DNA of 64,000 nucleotides, taken from Pediococcus claussenii ATCC BAA-344 (lineage in GTDB: Bacteria > Bacillota > Bacilli > Lactobacillales > Lactobacillaceae). A model generated the notes under the pieces. It made no database searches and was not told where the DNA came from. It saw nothing but the letters and a program-made list of their open reading frames with translations. Positions 23,575 through 33,355 of the stretch are shown piece after piece (positions within the stretch are counted from its first letter, which is position 1; each line of letters starts with the position of its first letter). The stretch is from positions 1,612,001 to 1,676,000 of the forward strand of contig NC_016605.1 in assembly GCF_000237995.1 (NCBI RefSeq). Direction: 5' to 3'. Position numbers and translations under genes: made by a program.

Positions 23575-24516
23575 TTATCTTTCACCGTCTACAATCTGAT
23601 CCAATACAGACTTAGATGGAATGAAGAACTCTGTTCCTGAAATCGGTGTACTAAAATCTAGGATACGATCGCTCTTAGTAAACATGTTGATTAACATTCG
23701 TTTCGTTACCGCAAAATAACGCGAATAACCAATGAAGTATGTACCTGTTTCGTTCTCCGCGGGGTTAGAGAATGGCACATTCATACGAACAATTTTGTGT
23801 TCAACGCCACCGTATTCATCCTTTGATGCAATATTATGAGCATTAGGTAGCTTTTCTTCTTCTTTCAGCTCTAAATCCGTATACTTACGGCGTCCAATTG
23901 CTTTTTCCTGATCTTCAGTTGAAAGGCCCTTCCAGTTATCCATATTATGCAAATACTTCTGAGCAAAGGCATACGATCCATTAATAAATTCTGGATCTTC
24001 ATCGCCAATAACGGCATATTCAGATGACTCAATCACTTCTGGGTTTTCAGTTCCATCAATAAATCCGATAATGGCACGGCCTTCTAAATAACGAAAGCCC
24101 TTTGTCTCATCCTCAACCGTTGTAAAATCGCGAGCAAATCCCATAATCTGGTCAACAACTTCATAAACAATTCCTTCGTCCGCTGCTCTAACATGGAGAA
24201 ATAGATCACCCGGCGTTGCAACTGCCGTGTATTTAGGTCCCTTAATTGGTTGAAAATCCTCTAATTCCTTTGGTACATTTGAGTTAGGAAACAAATAAGT
24301 CCATGCACTATAGCTGAATCCAAAGGCAATGTTCAAGTTGCCGTCAGCTCTTCGGATTCGCATACTTCGCTTGATTGCTTGAATTCGATCTGACAGTTCG
24401 CGAACCCCATCAAGATCCTCTTCATGGTCGTCACGATTTAAATTCAAAATAATAAAATCAACACTTTCACCTGCATCTTTGTAAACATCCTGTGTATCTT
24501 TTAAATCAATTGGCAT
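23575..24516 (-). CDS. DyP-type heme peroxidase
   Basis: A 313-residue cytoplasmic heme peroxidase. GFIDGTENP (residues 151-159) is the family signature and gives the distal Asp; His240 in GGVEHKIVRMNVPF is the expected heme ligand with an Arg after it. No Tat signal or encapsulin-targeting neighbour is seen. Lactobacilli generally cannot make heme, so activity would depend on heme from outside. The gene stands alone; a terminator follows on the 3' side. Function in peroxide or dye oxidation is inferred from the family. Confidence 0.88.
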   Translation of the reverse strand: MPIDLKDTQDVYKDAGESVDFIILNLNRDDHEEDLDGVRELSDRIQAIKRSMRIRRADGNLNIAFGFSYSAWTYLFPNSNVPKELEDFQPIKGPKYTAVATPGDLFLHVRAADEGIVYEVVDQIMGFARDFTTVEDETKGFRYLEGRAIIGFIDGTENPEVIESSEYAVIGDEDPEFINGSYAFAQKYLHNMDNWKGLSTEDQEKAIGRRKYTDLELKEEEKLPNAHNIASKDEYGGVEHKIVRMNVPFSNPAENETGTYFIGYSRYFAVTKRMLINMFTKSDRILDFSTPISGTEFFIPSKSVLDQIVDGER

Positions 24517-24606
24517 TAACTTGCTCCTCCTATATTAGAATCATTCTATGATGATCATATCATTTTTAGCAGGTTTTTTAAACATAAATATCCCATCTAA
24601 AATTCT

Positions 24607-25776
24607 CTATAGAACCTTTGATAACCACTCAAACACTTTTTGATTGAAGAAGTTTAACGCTCCCAGTTGGCAATGCTCTTCTGCCCCATCTGCTGGTCCA
24701 AATTTCATCAAAGTTTTAGGACACTCTAAGGTGCTATACAACATCTCTGGCTGACCCTTAAAAAAGCTATCATTTGTCGCTTCTCCTATTAAAACAGGAC
24801 AGGTAATTTGGTTGGCAACATTTTTTAGCGTGTAATTTTTAGTTTTATTAAACAATTCTTTAATCGTGTTCGCACCAAAAGTGAATTTTCCATTTTCAAT
24901 CACCCACCGAACACTTGTACTATGCTGCATCAATTCGTTAAGTTTTACTTCTATTTCCGTGAAATCTCCGCTATTATGTCCACGAGCGGCGAAAGCATCC
25001 GCAAAGCTAAATGAAAAAACTCCATCATCCAAAACACATGCTGCTATTCGATGATCAAAAGCAGCAGCACGGGCAGCTAGCAACCCTCCAAAACTGATTC
25101 CCATTAAAACGATCTTATCTTTTTTAACTTCTGGACGGCTTTCTAAGTAATCGATTGCTGGACCAACAACCTTTTCCCAATCAGGTCGAAAAGCCAGCCC
25201 CTGTTTACGAATCATAGCACCTTGTCCAGGGCCTTCAAAAGTTAAAATATTATAACCGTGCTTCAAAGCATCAAATGCAATCTGGAAGAATAACTCTTCG
25301 CCAGTCGAGTCGTAGCCACCGTGCACCAACATCGTGGGGCGTGGCTCATCGTCAATTTTATAGAAATACCCTGACATTGTCGTATTTTCATATGGAATTG
25401 CCACTTCTTCGAATTGGTAATCAGACATAACCATTCCTTTAACAAATAAATCCCGGCTCTTCCTCCAAGAATTCATTAAACGAGGATCCTTTGGATCACC
25501 ATGTAAAAAGAATTCCGCAGAACGATAATAATTTGATGCCTTAACATAATTCTCACTAGCGCTAAGCACTTCACCATTATTTTCAAATTCAGTTGCCCGA
25601 TCTTCGACGCGTTGTGCCAATTTATTCCATTGTTCAAACCAGCTTTCAAAGTTTCCTTCTTCGATTCCATAAACCGTATTCAAAACTTCACCAATGTCTG
25701 CACCACCATAAGGAGCGTATCCCATGGTTCGTAGAGTTTCAAAAGAAAAGGTTTGATCATTAAATACTAATTTCAT
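24607..25776 (-). CDS. Alpha/beta hydrolase (dienelactone hydrolase/FrsA-like)
   Basis: A 389-residue hydrolase. An N-terminal helical cap (1-125) precedes the core: LVHGGYDST (oxyanion strand, near 150), the nucleophile elbow GISFGG (Ser about 221), and an acid/His pair near the end (EATNDSFF and GAEEHCQLGA). This layout is that of the DUF1100/FrsA-like esterases that act as C-C or ester hydrolases; the substrate is unknown. It is divergent from a MarR gene, and two copies of one palindrome lie between them, so MarR probably controls it. Confidence 0.82.
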   Translation of the reverse strand: MKLVFNDQTFSFETLRTMGYAPYGGADIGEVLNTVYGIEEGNFESWFEQWNKLAQRVEDRATEFENNGEVLSASENYVKASNYYRSAEFFLHGDPKDPRLMNSWRKSRDLFVKGMVMSDYQFEEVAIPYENTTMSGYFYKIDDEPRPTMLVHGGYDSTGEELFFQIAFDALKHGYNILTFEGPGQGAMIRKQGLAFRPDWEKVVGPAIDYLESRPEVKKDKIVLMGISFGGLLAARAAAFDHRIAACVLDDGVFSFSFADAFAARGHNSGDFTEIEVKLNELMQHSTSVRWVIENGKFTFGANTIKELFNKTKNYTLKNVANQITCPVLIGEATNDSFFKGQPEMLYSTLECPKTLMKFGPADGAEEHCQLGALNFFNQKVFEWLSKVL

Positions 25777-25798
25777 TATTTTTACCTCTTTTGATTTT

Positions 25799-25815
25799 AA
25801 TTAGGTCCCCTAATT
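25799..25815. promoter_or_regulatory. MarR operator, copy 1
   Basis: AATTAGGTCCCCTAATT is a 7-3-7 palindrome 22 bases before the hydrolase start. Its core TTAGGTCCCCTAA differs at one central base from copy 2. Confidence 0.7.
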
Positions 25816-25856
25816 AGAACAAATGATAAATCGTTAATTTCAAAAAGTCAATCTAT

Positions 25857-25884
25857 TTAGGTACCCTAATCATTATGGTATAAT
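25857..25884 (+). promoter_or_regulatory. MarR operator copy 2 and marR promoter -10
   Basis: TTAGGTACCCTAA (25857-25869) is a near copy of the palindrome at 25799 and lies where the -35 of the marR promoter should be. TATAAT follows at 25879-25884. Binding would repress the MarR gene itself. Confidence 0.7.
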
Positions 25885-25916
25885 TTTCATTAAATAAGTA
25901 TTAAGAGGTACATACA

Positions 25917-26414
25917 ATGAATCAACATTTATCACAACATAAACTAACCGAAAAGTTTTTTTCCTTATCGATGCTATTTAATCTTGAGATGATGGGCAAA
26001 GGAGACGTTCCTATGCTGTACCAGGGTCAAGGAAATATACTGATGGCATTGGGGGAACAGGATGGTCTTTCACAAAAACAACTAGCAGATAAATTATCTA
26101 TTTCCAGCCCCTCTGTAAACGAATTTGTAAATAAATTAGTTAAAAAACAAATGGTCAAAAAAGTCCACTCTAAAAAGGATCGTCGCGTAGTTCAAATTTT
26201 TTTAACGGACCAAGGTCGTTTAAGCTTAAAACAGGTTGAAAAAGAAGATTTAAGTGGATGGTCATTTCTATCTGCTGAACAACAGACTGAATTTGGAGAG
26301 CTACTTGACGTTTTATTGAAGGGATTAACTGATAGGTACAGTGATCCTAAGAGTAAGCAACAGCTAGCCAGCTTGAGACAACAATTTCTCAAACGTGTAC
26401 GTGTAAGAGATTAA
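25917..26414 (+). CDS. MarR-family regulator
   Basis: A 165-residue winged-helix regulator. The DNA-binding part (residues 45-100) reads LSQKQLADKLSISSPSVNEFVNKL and then the wing SKKDRRVVQIFLTDQG, both typical of MarR. N- and C-terminal helices make the dimer. It is divergent from the hydrolase gene, and two TTAGGTNCCCTAA palindromes lie between the two, one on its own promoter. Repression relieved by a phenolic or similar ligand is the usual mode; the ligand here is unknown. Confidence 0.88.
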   Translation: MNQHLSQHKLTEKFFSLSMLFNLEMMGKGDVPMLYQGQGNILMALGEQDGLSQKQLADKLSISSPSVNEFVNKLVKKQMVKKVHSKKDRRVVQIFLTDQGRLSLKQVEKEDLSGWSFLSAEQQTEFGELLDVLLKGLTDRYSDPKSKQQLASLRQQFLKRVRVRD

Positions 26415-26520
26415 TTACTGCACCTACATAACAACAATCACTCGATTTCATTACTTTAAACAACTATAACCTTAAAACATATGCATATTTAAAATATGAG
26501 GTGTAAATCAATACAAACGG

Positions 26521-26548
26521 CTCCAATTAATCACTCAATTAATTGGAG
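26521..26548 (+). promoter_or_regulatory. Inverted repeat covering a ribosome binding site
   Basis: CTCCAATTAAT and ATTAATTGGAG, 11-bp perfect arms around CACTCA. The right arm ends in GGAG, part of the ribosome binding site GGAGAAGGA of the small reading frame at 26559. Folding would hide that site. Confidence 0.55.
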
Positions 26549-26558
26549 AAGGAAATGT

Positions 26559-26709
26559 ATGAAAATGAACAAAGCAAAAAAATTCAACGAGATCATCACC
26601 GAGTTAGAGCGTACTAACAATCAAATGGCTACTGGACTTTGCTTATGAGGGTGAAAGGCTCTCTGTAGCAATTGCACTAGATAAACGTGTTAAGATCAAA
26701 ATTACTTAA
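26559..26709 (+). pseudogene. Small hypothetical gene with a one-base frameshift
   Basis: After a good GGAGAAGG site, ATG 26559 opens MKMNKAKKFNEIITELERTNNQMAT and stops early at 26648. If one G near 26632 is skipped, the frame continues DFAYEGERLSVAIALDKRVKIKIT to a stop at 26709, giving about 50 residues. The continuous peptide-like composition on both sides of the shift suggests a small gene that has just broken, or a sequencing error. I do not recognise the family. Confidence 0.45.
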
Positions 26710-26753
26710 CTGGCAAATCCAACTCTAACCTCCCACACAATTATCACAAAACA

Positions 26754-26789
26754 AAAAGAGTAGTAAAAAGTAAATTTCACTACTCTTTT
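26754..26789 (-). terminator. Terminator of the maltose operon
   Basis: AAAAGAGTAGT pairs with ACTACTCTTTT around a 13-base A-rich loop, about 20 bases after the pgmB stop. It ends the maltose operon. Confidence 0.85.
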
Positions 26790-26809
26790 CATATACATTT
26801 CAAGGTACA

Positions 26810-27484
26810 CTATCTTTTATAATATTCTCCAAACGTCTGATCTAATAGCATAAATGATAAGTCTGAAGTAACTGGAACCACCGTATCAGCTTCATGCAAT
26901 TCTTGCGCATCTCCAATACCAATTGAGACTGCTCCAGACGCATTAATTGCTTCAACTCCAGCAACTGCGTCTTCAAGGCCAACGCACTCTCTAGGATCAA
27001 CATTAATCTGTTTAGCAGCTTCAATAAATATATCTGGTGCCGGTTTTCCATTAGATACATTTTCTGGGTTTGCAATCGCATCAAATCGATCAAACAATCC
27101 CAATTTTTTTAAAATAAAAGGGGCATTTTTACTAGCAGATGCAACCGAAAGAAGTACATTATTTGCCGCTAACGAATCTAACAGATTCTCAATACCAGGC
27201 AAAATATCCTTAGAGGTTAATTTTTCAATTTCTTTTAAATAAACTCCATTTTTCTTGGCTGCCATTATTCCAACTTCATCATCAGAAAAATCATTTGTTT
27301 TATTTGCAAATTTTAAAATTCGGTTCATCGAATCAATTCGACTTACCCCTTTTAATTCGGTTTCAAAACTGCTTGGCAACTCAACATCCAACTCCTCCTT
27401 TGCTAGCCTACTCCAGGCAGCAAAGTGAAACTTGGCAGTATCTGTGATTACCCCATCCAAATCAAATAGGACACCTTTCATCAT
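26810..27484 (-). CDS. pgmB: Beta-phosphoglucomutase
   Basis: Cytoplasmic HAD-family enzyme that turns beta-glucose-1-phosphate into glucose-6-phosphate. FDLDGVITDTAKFHF (residues 7-21) holds the nucleophile Asp8 and Asp10; SVASASKNAPF is motif II and GLEDAVAGVEA motif IV. Its 224 residues are normal. It is the last gene of the maltose operon, directly after maltose phosphorylase, whose beta-glucose-1-phosphate product it uses. GGAGG precedes the ATG by seven bases; a second ATG follows at once. Confidence 0.95.
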   Translation of the reverse strand: MMKGVLFDLDGVITDTAKFHFAAWSRLAKEELDVELPSSFETELKGVSRIDSMNRILKFANKTNDFSDDEVGIMAAKKNGVYLKEIEKLTSKDILPGIENLLDSLAANNVLLSVASASKNAPFILKKLGLFDRFDAIANPENVSNGKPAPDIFIEAAKQINVDPRECVGLEDAVAGVEAINASGAVSIGIGDAQELHEADTVVPVTSDLSFMLLDQTFGEYYKR

Positions 27485-27501
27485 CTTTGTTCCTCCACTT
27501 A

Positions 27502-29754
27502 TTATTGTAAATTCACGTCTTTACCATCTAGTTGAATTCTAAGTGGTTCACCCTTCAAAAGATCAATTGTTGCACCCTTTTCCTCGACCATAACCTTTAA
27601 TAAGCGTCCTCTGAAGTTCACATGAAATTGATACGAATCCCATTGCTTTGGCAAGAACGGTTTGAAGGACAATTGACCTTCATCATTAACCCGCATTCCA
27701 GCAAATCCTTGCACAATTGCTAACCAGCTTCCAGTCATTGATGTAATGTGTAGTCCATCAACCGTGTCATTATTATAGTTATCCAAGTCGAGACGAGCTG
27801 TTCTTGAGTACATTTCAACAGCCTTATCCTCATAATGTAGATCTGCAGCCAAGATAGCATGAACCGCTGGTGACAAGCTTGATTCATGGACCGTTAATGG
27901 TTCATAGAAATCAAAATTGCGTTTCTTCTCTTCTGGCGTAAACCGATCTATGAAGTACCAAATTCCTTGCAACACATCTGCCTGCTTGATATATGGAGAT
28001 CTCAAAATATGATCCCATGACCAATTCTGGTTGATTGGTCGTTGTTCTTCTGGAATTGAAGATACAGGTTTAACATCCTTATCCAAGAAGCCATCTTGCT
28101 GCAAGAATATTCCCAGGTCCTTGTCTTCTGGCAAGTACATACGTGTAATAATATCTTGCCACTTTGCTAATTCACTACCATCAACTGCCAAGTCCTTTTT
28201 CTTATCGTCGCTAACTTTTGCGAGTGATTCGATTGTATACTGGAGTGTCCATTTCGCTAACAAGTTTGTATACCAGTTGTTATTTATATTGTTTTCATAT
28301 TCGTTAGGACCCGTGACTCCATGGATCATGTATTTTTGATTACGTTCGGAAAAGTGAACACGATCAGCCCAAAAGCGCGAGATTGCTGTTAAAACATCGA
28401 TTCCCTTTTCCTTAAGGTATGTTTCATCACCAGTATATCGGGTGTAATTATAGATAGCATATGCAATAGTGCCATTACGATGAATTTCTTCAAATGTGAT
28501 TTCCCATTCATTATGATTTTCAATCCCATTAAACGTAACCATTGGATACAAGGCACCCTTCAAGCCCTGCTGCCCTGCATTATGAAATGCACCTGGTAAT
28601 TGATTATGGCGATACTCTAATAAATTAAGTGTAACCTGAGGATCAGCTAATGATAGATAAAGTGGCACAGCAAAACCTTCTGTATCCCAATATGTAGCCC
28701 CACCATATTTTTCACCAGTAAATCCCTTTGGTCCAATATTTAGTCGTTTGTCTTCACCGTAGAAAGTTGAAAATAATTGGAAAAGATTGAAACGGATCCC
28801 TTGTTGTGCAGCATCATCACCATTAATTTCAACATCTGCCATTTCCCAACGTTCAGCCCATGCTTTTGTTTGAGCATCAACTAGATTCTCAAAGGAAAGA
28901 GCTTTGATTTTTGAACTAATCTCAGAAGCTTTTTCCTTCAACTGAACCTCATCAAAATCACGTGAAGTTACAACGATAGCCCTTTTTTCAAAACTTAACG
29001 AATCATTTACGGCCAATTCTTCTTCAAAATGATTTGCAACCTCCATCGTTGTTATTTCAGGGGTTCCAGTTTTCATTGTAGTCTGATGATTTATTTGTAC
29101 ACCAATTGTGAACTGAGGAACATCGTAATTATTGGGCTTCGTTTTACCGACTAAGTATGAAGCATCCTCTGTTACACCTTTGTCTTGTACTTGCCAAAAT
29201 TTTTCATCATAGTTGGAATCTTCATTTTTTACATCAGAATCAATAGCAGAGATAAATTCAACATTTACGCTTTTTTCAGACATATTTTGAACTTCATAAC
29301 GCAGATCAAATAATTCTTTTTGGGCAATACTAACGAAGCGAGTTATTTTAAAGTGTAGTTTTTTCCCTGACTTTTCGACTATAAACTGCCGAGTTAGAAT
29401 ACCATCCTTCATATCTAAAGATAGTTCAAAATCACTAACAGAATCTGTTGCTAAATCTAACTTCTCACCATCAATCAGTATATGCATTTTGGCGAAATTG
29501 ATTGCATTAATAACCTTTCCAAAATACAGTGGATACCCATTTTTCCACCACCCAACGACTGTTTTATCAGGATACCAAATGCCTCCGATATAGATACCGT
29601 GTAAACTATCTCCGGAATAATCTTCTTCAAACATTCCACGCATTCCCATGTAACCATTACCAATACTGGTCATGCTTTCTTGTAGTCGCTTATTTTTTTG
29701 ATCTAACTTATGCGTAACTATCTTCCACGGATCAACTTCAAAGATTCGTTGCAT
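27502..29754 (-). CDS. mapA: Maltose phosphorylase (GH65)
   Basis: Cytoplasmic enzyme of 750 residues that splits maltose with phosphate into glucose and beta-glucose-1-phosphate, saving one ATP. The GH65 order is complete: N-terminal beta-sandwich (1-270), linker, (alpha/alpha)6 barrel and small C-terminal domains. [10 protein letters not shown] (356-365) lies in the active site and Glu485 in [10 protein letters not shown] is the general acid. Trehalose or kojibiose phosphorylases share the fold; the neighbouring maltose-type transporter genes and pgmB favour maltose. A hairpin separates it from the ATPase gene upstream. Confidence 0.93.
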   Translation of the reverse strand: MQRIFEVDPWKIVTHKLDQKNKRLQESMTSIGNGYMGMRGMFEEDYSGDSLHGIYIGGIWYPDKTVVGWWKNGYPLYFGKVINAINFAKMHILIDGEKLDLATDSVSDFELSLDMKDGILTRQFIVEKSGKKLHFKITRFVSIAQKELFDLRYEVQNMSEKSVNVEFISAIDSDVKNEDSNYDEKFWQVQDKGVTEDASYLVGKTKPNNYDVPQFTIGVQINHQTTMKTGTPEITTMEVANHFEEELAVNDSLSFEKRAIVVTSRDFDEVQLKEKASEISSKIKALSFENLVDAQTKAWAERWEMADVEINGDDAAQQGIRFNLFQLFSTFYGEDKRLNIGPKGFTGEKYGGATYWDTEGFAVPLYLSLADPQVTLNLLEYRHNQLPGAFHNAGQQGLKGALYPMVTFNGIENHNEWEITFEEIHRNGTIAYAIYNYTRYTGDETYLKEKGIDVLTAISRFWADRVHFSERNQKYMIHGVTGPNEYENNINNNWYTNLLAKWTLQYTIESLAKVSDDKKKDLAVDGSELAKWQDIITRMYLPEDKDLGIFLQQDGFLDKDVKPVSSIPEEQRPINQNWSWDHILRSPYIKQADVLQGIWYFIDRFTPEEKKRNFDFYEPLTVHESSLSPAVHAILAADLHYEDKAVEMYSRTARLDLDNYNNDTVDGLHITSMTGSWLAIVQGFAGMRVNDEGQLSFKPFLPKQWDSYQFHVNFRGRLLKVMVEEKGATIDLLKGEPLRIQLDGKDVNLQ

Positions 29755-29770
29755 AATTTACCTCCTAAGC

Positions 29771-29820
29771 AAAGGGTCTGGGAGAAAGCTCGGTTTCACT
29801 CAGACCCTGATATTTTTTAG
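29771..29820 (-). terminator. Internal hairpin between ATPase and maltose phosphorylase genes
   Basis: GGGTCTG pairs with CAGACCC, extended by GAGAAAGC/GGTTTCAC with mismatches. The T tract after it on the minus strand is weak. It probably attenuates or stabilises mRNA rather than ending the operon. Confidence 0.55.
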
Positions 29821-29827
29821 AATTAAT

Positions 29828-30931
29828 TTATAGGATTGTTTCTTCTGTATCTTTATCAAAGTAATGTGCTTTTGTCATCTCAAAAGCCATCTTTAATTTA
29901 TCACCAGGCTCATGGTAATCACGTGAATTTACTTCAGCAATAAAGTCTGTATTCCCAACCTTTGAATAGAGCATTGAATTTGCTCCCATTAACTCAGAAA
30001 CTTCAACTGTTGCATCAATAACCGCAGATGGAAAAGTCTGAAGTGCTATTTCTTCAGCATGAATGTCTTCAGGACGCACACCTAATGTAACTTCTTTTCC
30101 TTCATATCCCTTATCAATCAGGCTCTTCCATTGTCCATCTGGTATTTCAACATTCACTCCATCTGAGTTAACAGCATGCTGGTTTTCAAGTTTTACATTG
30201 AAGAAGTTAGTTGATGGTGAACCAATAAACCCAGCAACAAACTTGTTGACTGGAGCATTATATAATTCAGCCGGTGTTCCAACTTGCTGAATCCTACCAG
30301 CATTCATAATTACAATCCTGTCAGCCATAGTCATAGCTTCAACTTGATCGTGAGTAACATAAATAAAATTGCGACCCAAACGTTGATGCAATTGTGCAAT
30401 TTCTGTTCTCATTTGGACACGAAGTTTAGCATCTAAATTTGACAGAGGTTCATCAAGCAGAAACAGTTCTGCATCACGAACTATGGCACGTCCTAGTGCC
30501 ACACGTTGTCTTTGCCCTCCAGATAGGGCTGCTGGTTTTCTTTGTAAGTATTCGGAAAGGCCTAAAATTTTAGCTGCTTCTTCAACTCTCTTTTTAGTAT
30601 CTTCTTTGTTATTCTTTCTAATGTTCAAACCAAAAGCCATATTATCAAAAACTGACATATGAGGATAAAGTGCATAGTTTTGAAATACCATCGCAATATT
30701 ACGATCCTTAGGTGCAACTTCGTTCATTACTTTATCACCCATTTTAAAATCACCTTTTGAAATATCTTCAAGACCTGCAATCATGCGAAGTGTTGTTGAT
30801 TTACCACATCCTGATGGACCAACAAATACAATAAATTCACCATCTTTAACATGTAAATCAAAATTTGAAACCGAATATTCTTCATTTCCGGAATATTTTT
30901 TGTAAACGTGATCTAAATTAATTTCAACCAT
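29828..30931 (-). CDS. msmK: Sugar ABC transporter ATPase, MsmK/MalK type
   Basis: Cytoplasmic ATPase of 367 residues that powers the maltose-type importer. Walker A GPSGCGKST (38-46), Q-loop FQNYALYP, signature LSGGQRQRVALGRA, Walker B LFLLDEPLSNLD and the H-loop YVTHDQVEAMTM are all intact. Residues 240-367 form the OB-fold regulatory domain of CUT1-class ATPases. It lies in the same operon as the two permease genes and the binding protein. Such ATPases often serve several sugar importers. Confidence 0.95.
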   Translation of the reverse strand: MVEINLDHVYKKYSGNEEYSVSNFDLHVKDGEFIVFVGPSGCGKSTTLRMIAGLEDISKGDFKMGDKVMNEVAPKDRNIAMVFQNYALYPHMSVFDNMAFGLNIRKNNKEDTKKRVEEAAKILGLSEYLQRKPAALSGGQRQRVALGRAIVRDAELFLLDEPLSNLDAKLRVQMRTEIAQLHQRLGRNFIYVTHDQVEAMTMADRIVIMNAGRIQQVGTPAELYNAPVNKFVAGFIGSPSTNFFNVKLENQHAVNSDGVNVEIPDGQWKSLIDKGYEGKEVTLGVRPEDIHAEEIALQTFPSAVIDATVEVSELMGANSMLYSKVGNTDFIAEVNSRDYHEPGDKLKMAFEMTKAHYFDKDTEETIL

Positions 30932-30959
30932 TGTCTCTTCTCCTTTAATTATCTTAGGT

Positions 30960-31613
30960 CTAATTTTTAAAGTTTGTTATTTTTGATTTCTTTAGAAGAC
31001 TATAAGAAATCACTGCCGAAAGAGAAACACTGCATATTAACATGAGGAATGCTAATTTTAAAAAACCATTCACCATGATAAAGATTGTAAATACAATAGC
31101 TGCGGCTACTGCTCTTCCCAAGTTTGCAAAGGTAAATTTAATCAAACTTTTCCTCTCATCACCTGTGCCTCTTAAAAATGATTGTGAAATAGTAAAGGAA
31201 ATTAAAAACAAACCCCAGACCAGCAAAATTGTTTGTAGAACAACATTTCCATCAAGCAATCTAAATAGCAAAATTGCTAATCCTATTAAAATAGCCAGTA
31301 TGAAATTAATTAACAGGTTCGGTATCTCACTTATCCATGTTTTAAAAACATCAATAAAGTATGACTTACTGCCCATTTTTTTCCAAGAATCCACTGCCTT
31401 AAAAACGGCAGCTAAACTTGGTAATGTGAATATTCCAAACATTAATGTGAATATAACAACTACCACAACGAGAATCACACTGATCGGGAGACTCATCATA
31501 AATATTGCCGTTAAGATTACTGGAAAATTAATTAGAAACCAAGCCACATTAATTGTAAATAAAGTCCAAATCCAATTTCCGACTTCTATTAAAATTTGCT
31601 TTCCTTTAGTCAT
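30960..31613 (-). CDS. DUF624/YesL-family membrane protein
   Basis: A 217-residue membrane protein with about five hydrophobic segments. The N-terminus (GNWIWTLFTINVAWFLINFPV) and the AVFKAVDSWKKM segment (near 70) are typical of the YesL/DUF624 family, which is often found in CUT1 sugar transporter operons of Firmicutes. Its job is not known; an accessory role in assembly or regulation of the importer is a guess. It sits between the MalG-type permease and ATPase genes, about 30 bases from each. Confidence 0.8.
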   Translation of the reverse strand: MTKGKQILIEVGNWIWTLFTINVAWFLINFPVILTAIFMMSLPISVILVVVVVIFTLMFGIFTLPSLAAVFKAVDSWKKMGSKSYFIDVFKTWISEIPNLLINFILAILIGLAILLFRLLDGNVVLQTILLVWGLFLISFTISQSFLRGTGDERKSLIKFTFANLGRAVAAAIVFTIFIMVNGFLKLAFLMLICSVSLSAVISYSLLKKSKITNFKN

Positions 31614-31644
31614 TTCTCTCCCTCAAATAATTTAAACTTTAATC

Positions 31645-32457
31645 CTATTTAACAGCTCCATCTGTAACACCCTTAATAATCCATTTTTGTGCAAATAGAT
31701 AGAAGAGGATAACAGGAATGATAGATAAAGTAATACCAGCAAGAGCCAAATGCCATTGTTTAGTATATTCACCAAAGAAGTTAAACATTTGAAGCGGAAT
31801 AGTATATTGAACTTGTGGTAAAACTAGTGATGGTAATAGATAATCATTCCAAATCGCGATAATATTCAAAATTGCAACCGTTACTGTCATTGGGCTAAGC
31901 ATTGGTAAAATAATTTTGAAATAAATTTGCCAACGACTTGCACCCTCCATTTCGGCTGCTTCATCCATCGCAATTGGAATACTTGACAATGTTCCTTGAT
32001 ATAGAAATATTGACAAACTGCAATCGAATCCCAAATACATGAACATTAACCCCCACATATTCAACATGTGTACTCCACCAAAATTAGCTGTCAATGGAAT
32101 CATTACTGATTGAAATGGGATCAACATTGATGAAATAAATAGTAATAATAGTGCACCACTAAGTTTGGATTTATTACGTTGCAATGCATAAGCGGCCATT
32201 GAAGAACAGAGAATTATCAATAAAACACTGCAAATTGTAATAATTAGCGAATTAGTAAGCGATCCAAGAAAACTTAATGCCTTAAAAGAATTAACATAGT
32301 TGTCAGTTGTTACGGGGTGCGGCAATGATAAAACAGAAGCAAATATTCCCTTAGGAGTTTTAAAAGAGTTAGTTCCTATCATATAGAAGGGAAAGAGCCA
32401 AAGTAGTCCAATCAAAATACCGACAATACCAATAATTGTTTTTTGTCGTGTTTTCAT
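31645..32457 (-). CDS. malG: Sugar ABC permease, MalG type
   Basis: A 270-residue inner permease subunit with six membrane segments. The EAA loop EAAEMEGASRWQIYFKIILP (about 158-177) contacts the ATPase. The length and the single large periplasm-side loop match MalG/MsmG-type CUT1 permeases. It starts where the MalF-type gene ends (one shared base region), so the two are coupled. Confidence 0.92.
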   Translation of the reverse strand: MKTRQKTIIGIVGILIGLLWLFPFYMIGTNSFKTPKGIFASVLSLPHPVTTDNYVNSFKALSFLGSLTNSLIITICSVLLIILCSSMAAYALQRNKSKLSGALLLLFISSMLIPFQSVMIPLTANFGGVHMLNMWGLMFMYLGFDCSLSIFLYQGTLSSIPIAMDEAAEMEGASRWQIYFKIILPMLSPMTVTVAILNIIAIWNDYLLPSLVLPQVQYTIPLQMFNFFGEYTKQWHLALAGITLSIIPVILFYLFAQKWIIKGVTDGAVK

Positions 32458-33317
32458 TACAGATCTACCTCCCTCTTACGGTTATAAAATACTTGCACTA
32501 ATGAAATTGCTGCAACAATAAGGAAGAAGATAATAGCTTTAGCCTCAGCTAACGCGAAGTTATTTGCATTATATGCGGTATTAACAATATCCATCGCTAG
32601 CATTTGTGTTGAGTTATATGGTCCACCATTTGTTAATGAAAGGTTTTGGTCATAAATCTTAAACCCATTTGATAGGGTTAAAAACATACATACTGTGAAA
32701 GCTGGTGCAATCATTGGAAAAGTGATTCTTGTAAACCTTTGCCAGGCTGAAGCACCATCAATCTCTGCAGCCTCAATGACTTCATTCGGAATATTTTGTA
32801 AGTAAGCAATATAGATAATCATAATGTAACCACTCATTTGCCATACTGTTACAATTACAAGACCCCAAAATCCAGTACTTTCATTTGTAAGCCAATTTTG
32901 CAGCCAAGTCACATGCAATGCACTTCCCAAAGCATCGAAGCCTTGGGAAAAAATAAACTGCCAAATGAACCCCAAAATTAATCCACCAATCATATTTGGC
33001 ATAAAGAATACTGCACGTAGGAAACTACTACCTTTAAATTTTTGTGTTACCAGTAAAGCCAAGCCCAGACCAATCACGTTTAGCAAAATCACAGTCACAA
33101 CTACAAATGCTACTGTAAACCAAAATGCATTTCCAAATGCTTTATCATGGAGAAGCTCTATATAATTCTTAAATCCCACCATTTTAGTAAATGAGAGTCC
33201 ATCCCAATTCGTAAAAGAATAGAATAGACCCTCAAGCATTGGAATAAAAACTACTAATGCTAACGCAACGAGGGTGGGTGTTAAAAATAGCCAAAAAGAC
33301 AAACTTCTATTTTTCAT
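32457..33317 (-). CDS. malF: Sugar ABC permease, MalF type
   Basis: A 286-residue permease subunit with six membrane segments and the EAA loop EAAEIDGASAWQRFTRITFP (about 184-203). It lacks the long periplasmic P2 loop of enterobacterial MalF, as is usual for Gram-positive MsmF-like members. It forms a heterodimer with the MalG-type protein encoded next. Substrate is inferred from the maltose phosphorylase in the operon. Confidence 0.92.
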   Translation of the reverse strand: MKNRSLSFWLFLTPTLVALALVVFIPMLEGLFYSFTNWDGLSFTKMVGFKNYIELLHDKAFGNAFWFTVAFVVVTVILLNVIGLGLALLVTQKFKGSSFLRAVFFMPNMIGGLILGFIWQFIFSQGFDALGSALHVTWLQNWLTNESTGFWGLVIVTVWQMSGYIMIIYIAYLQNIPNEVIEAAEIDGASAWQRFTRITFPMIAPAFTVCMFLTLSNGFKIYDQNLSLTNGGPYNSTQMLAMDIVNTAYNANNFALAEAKAIIFFLIVAAISLVQVFYNRKREVDL

Positions 33318-33355
33318 CTTGATACCCTCTTTATTTTTTCCAATATTAAATTCAG

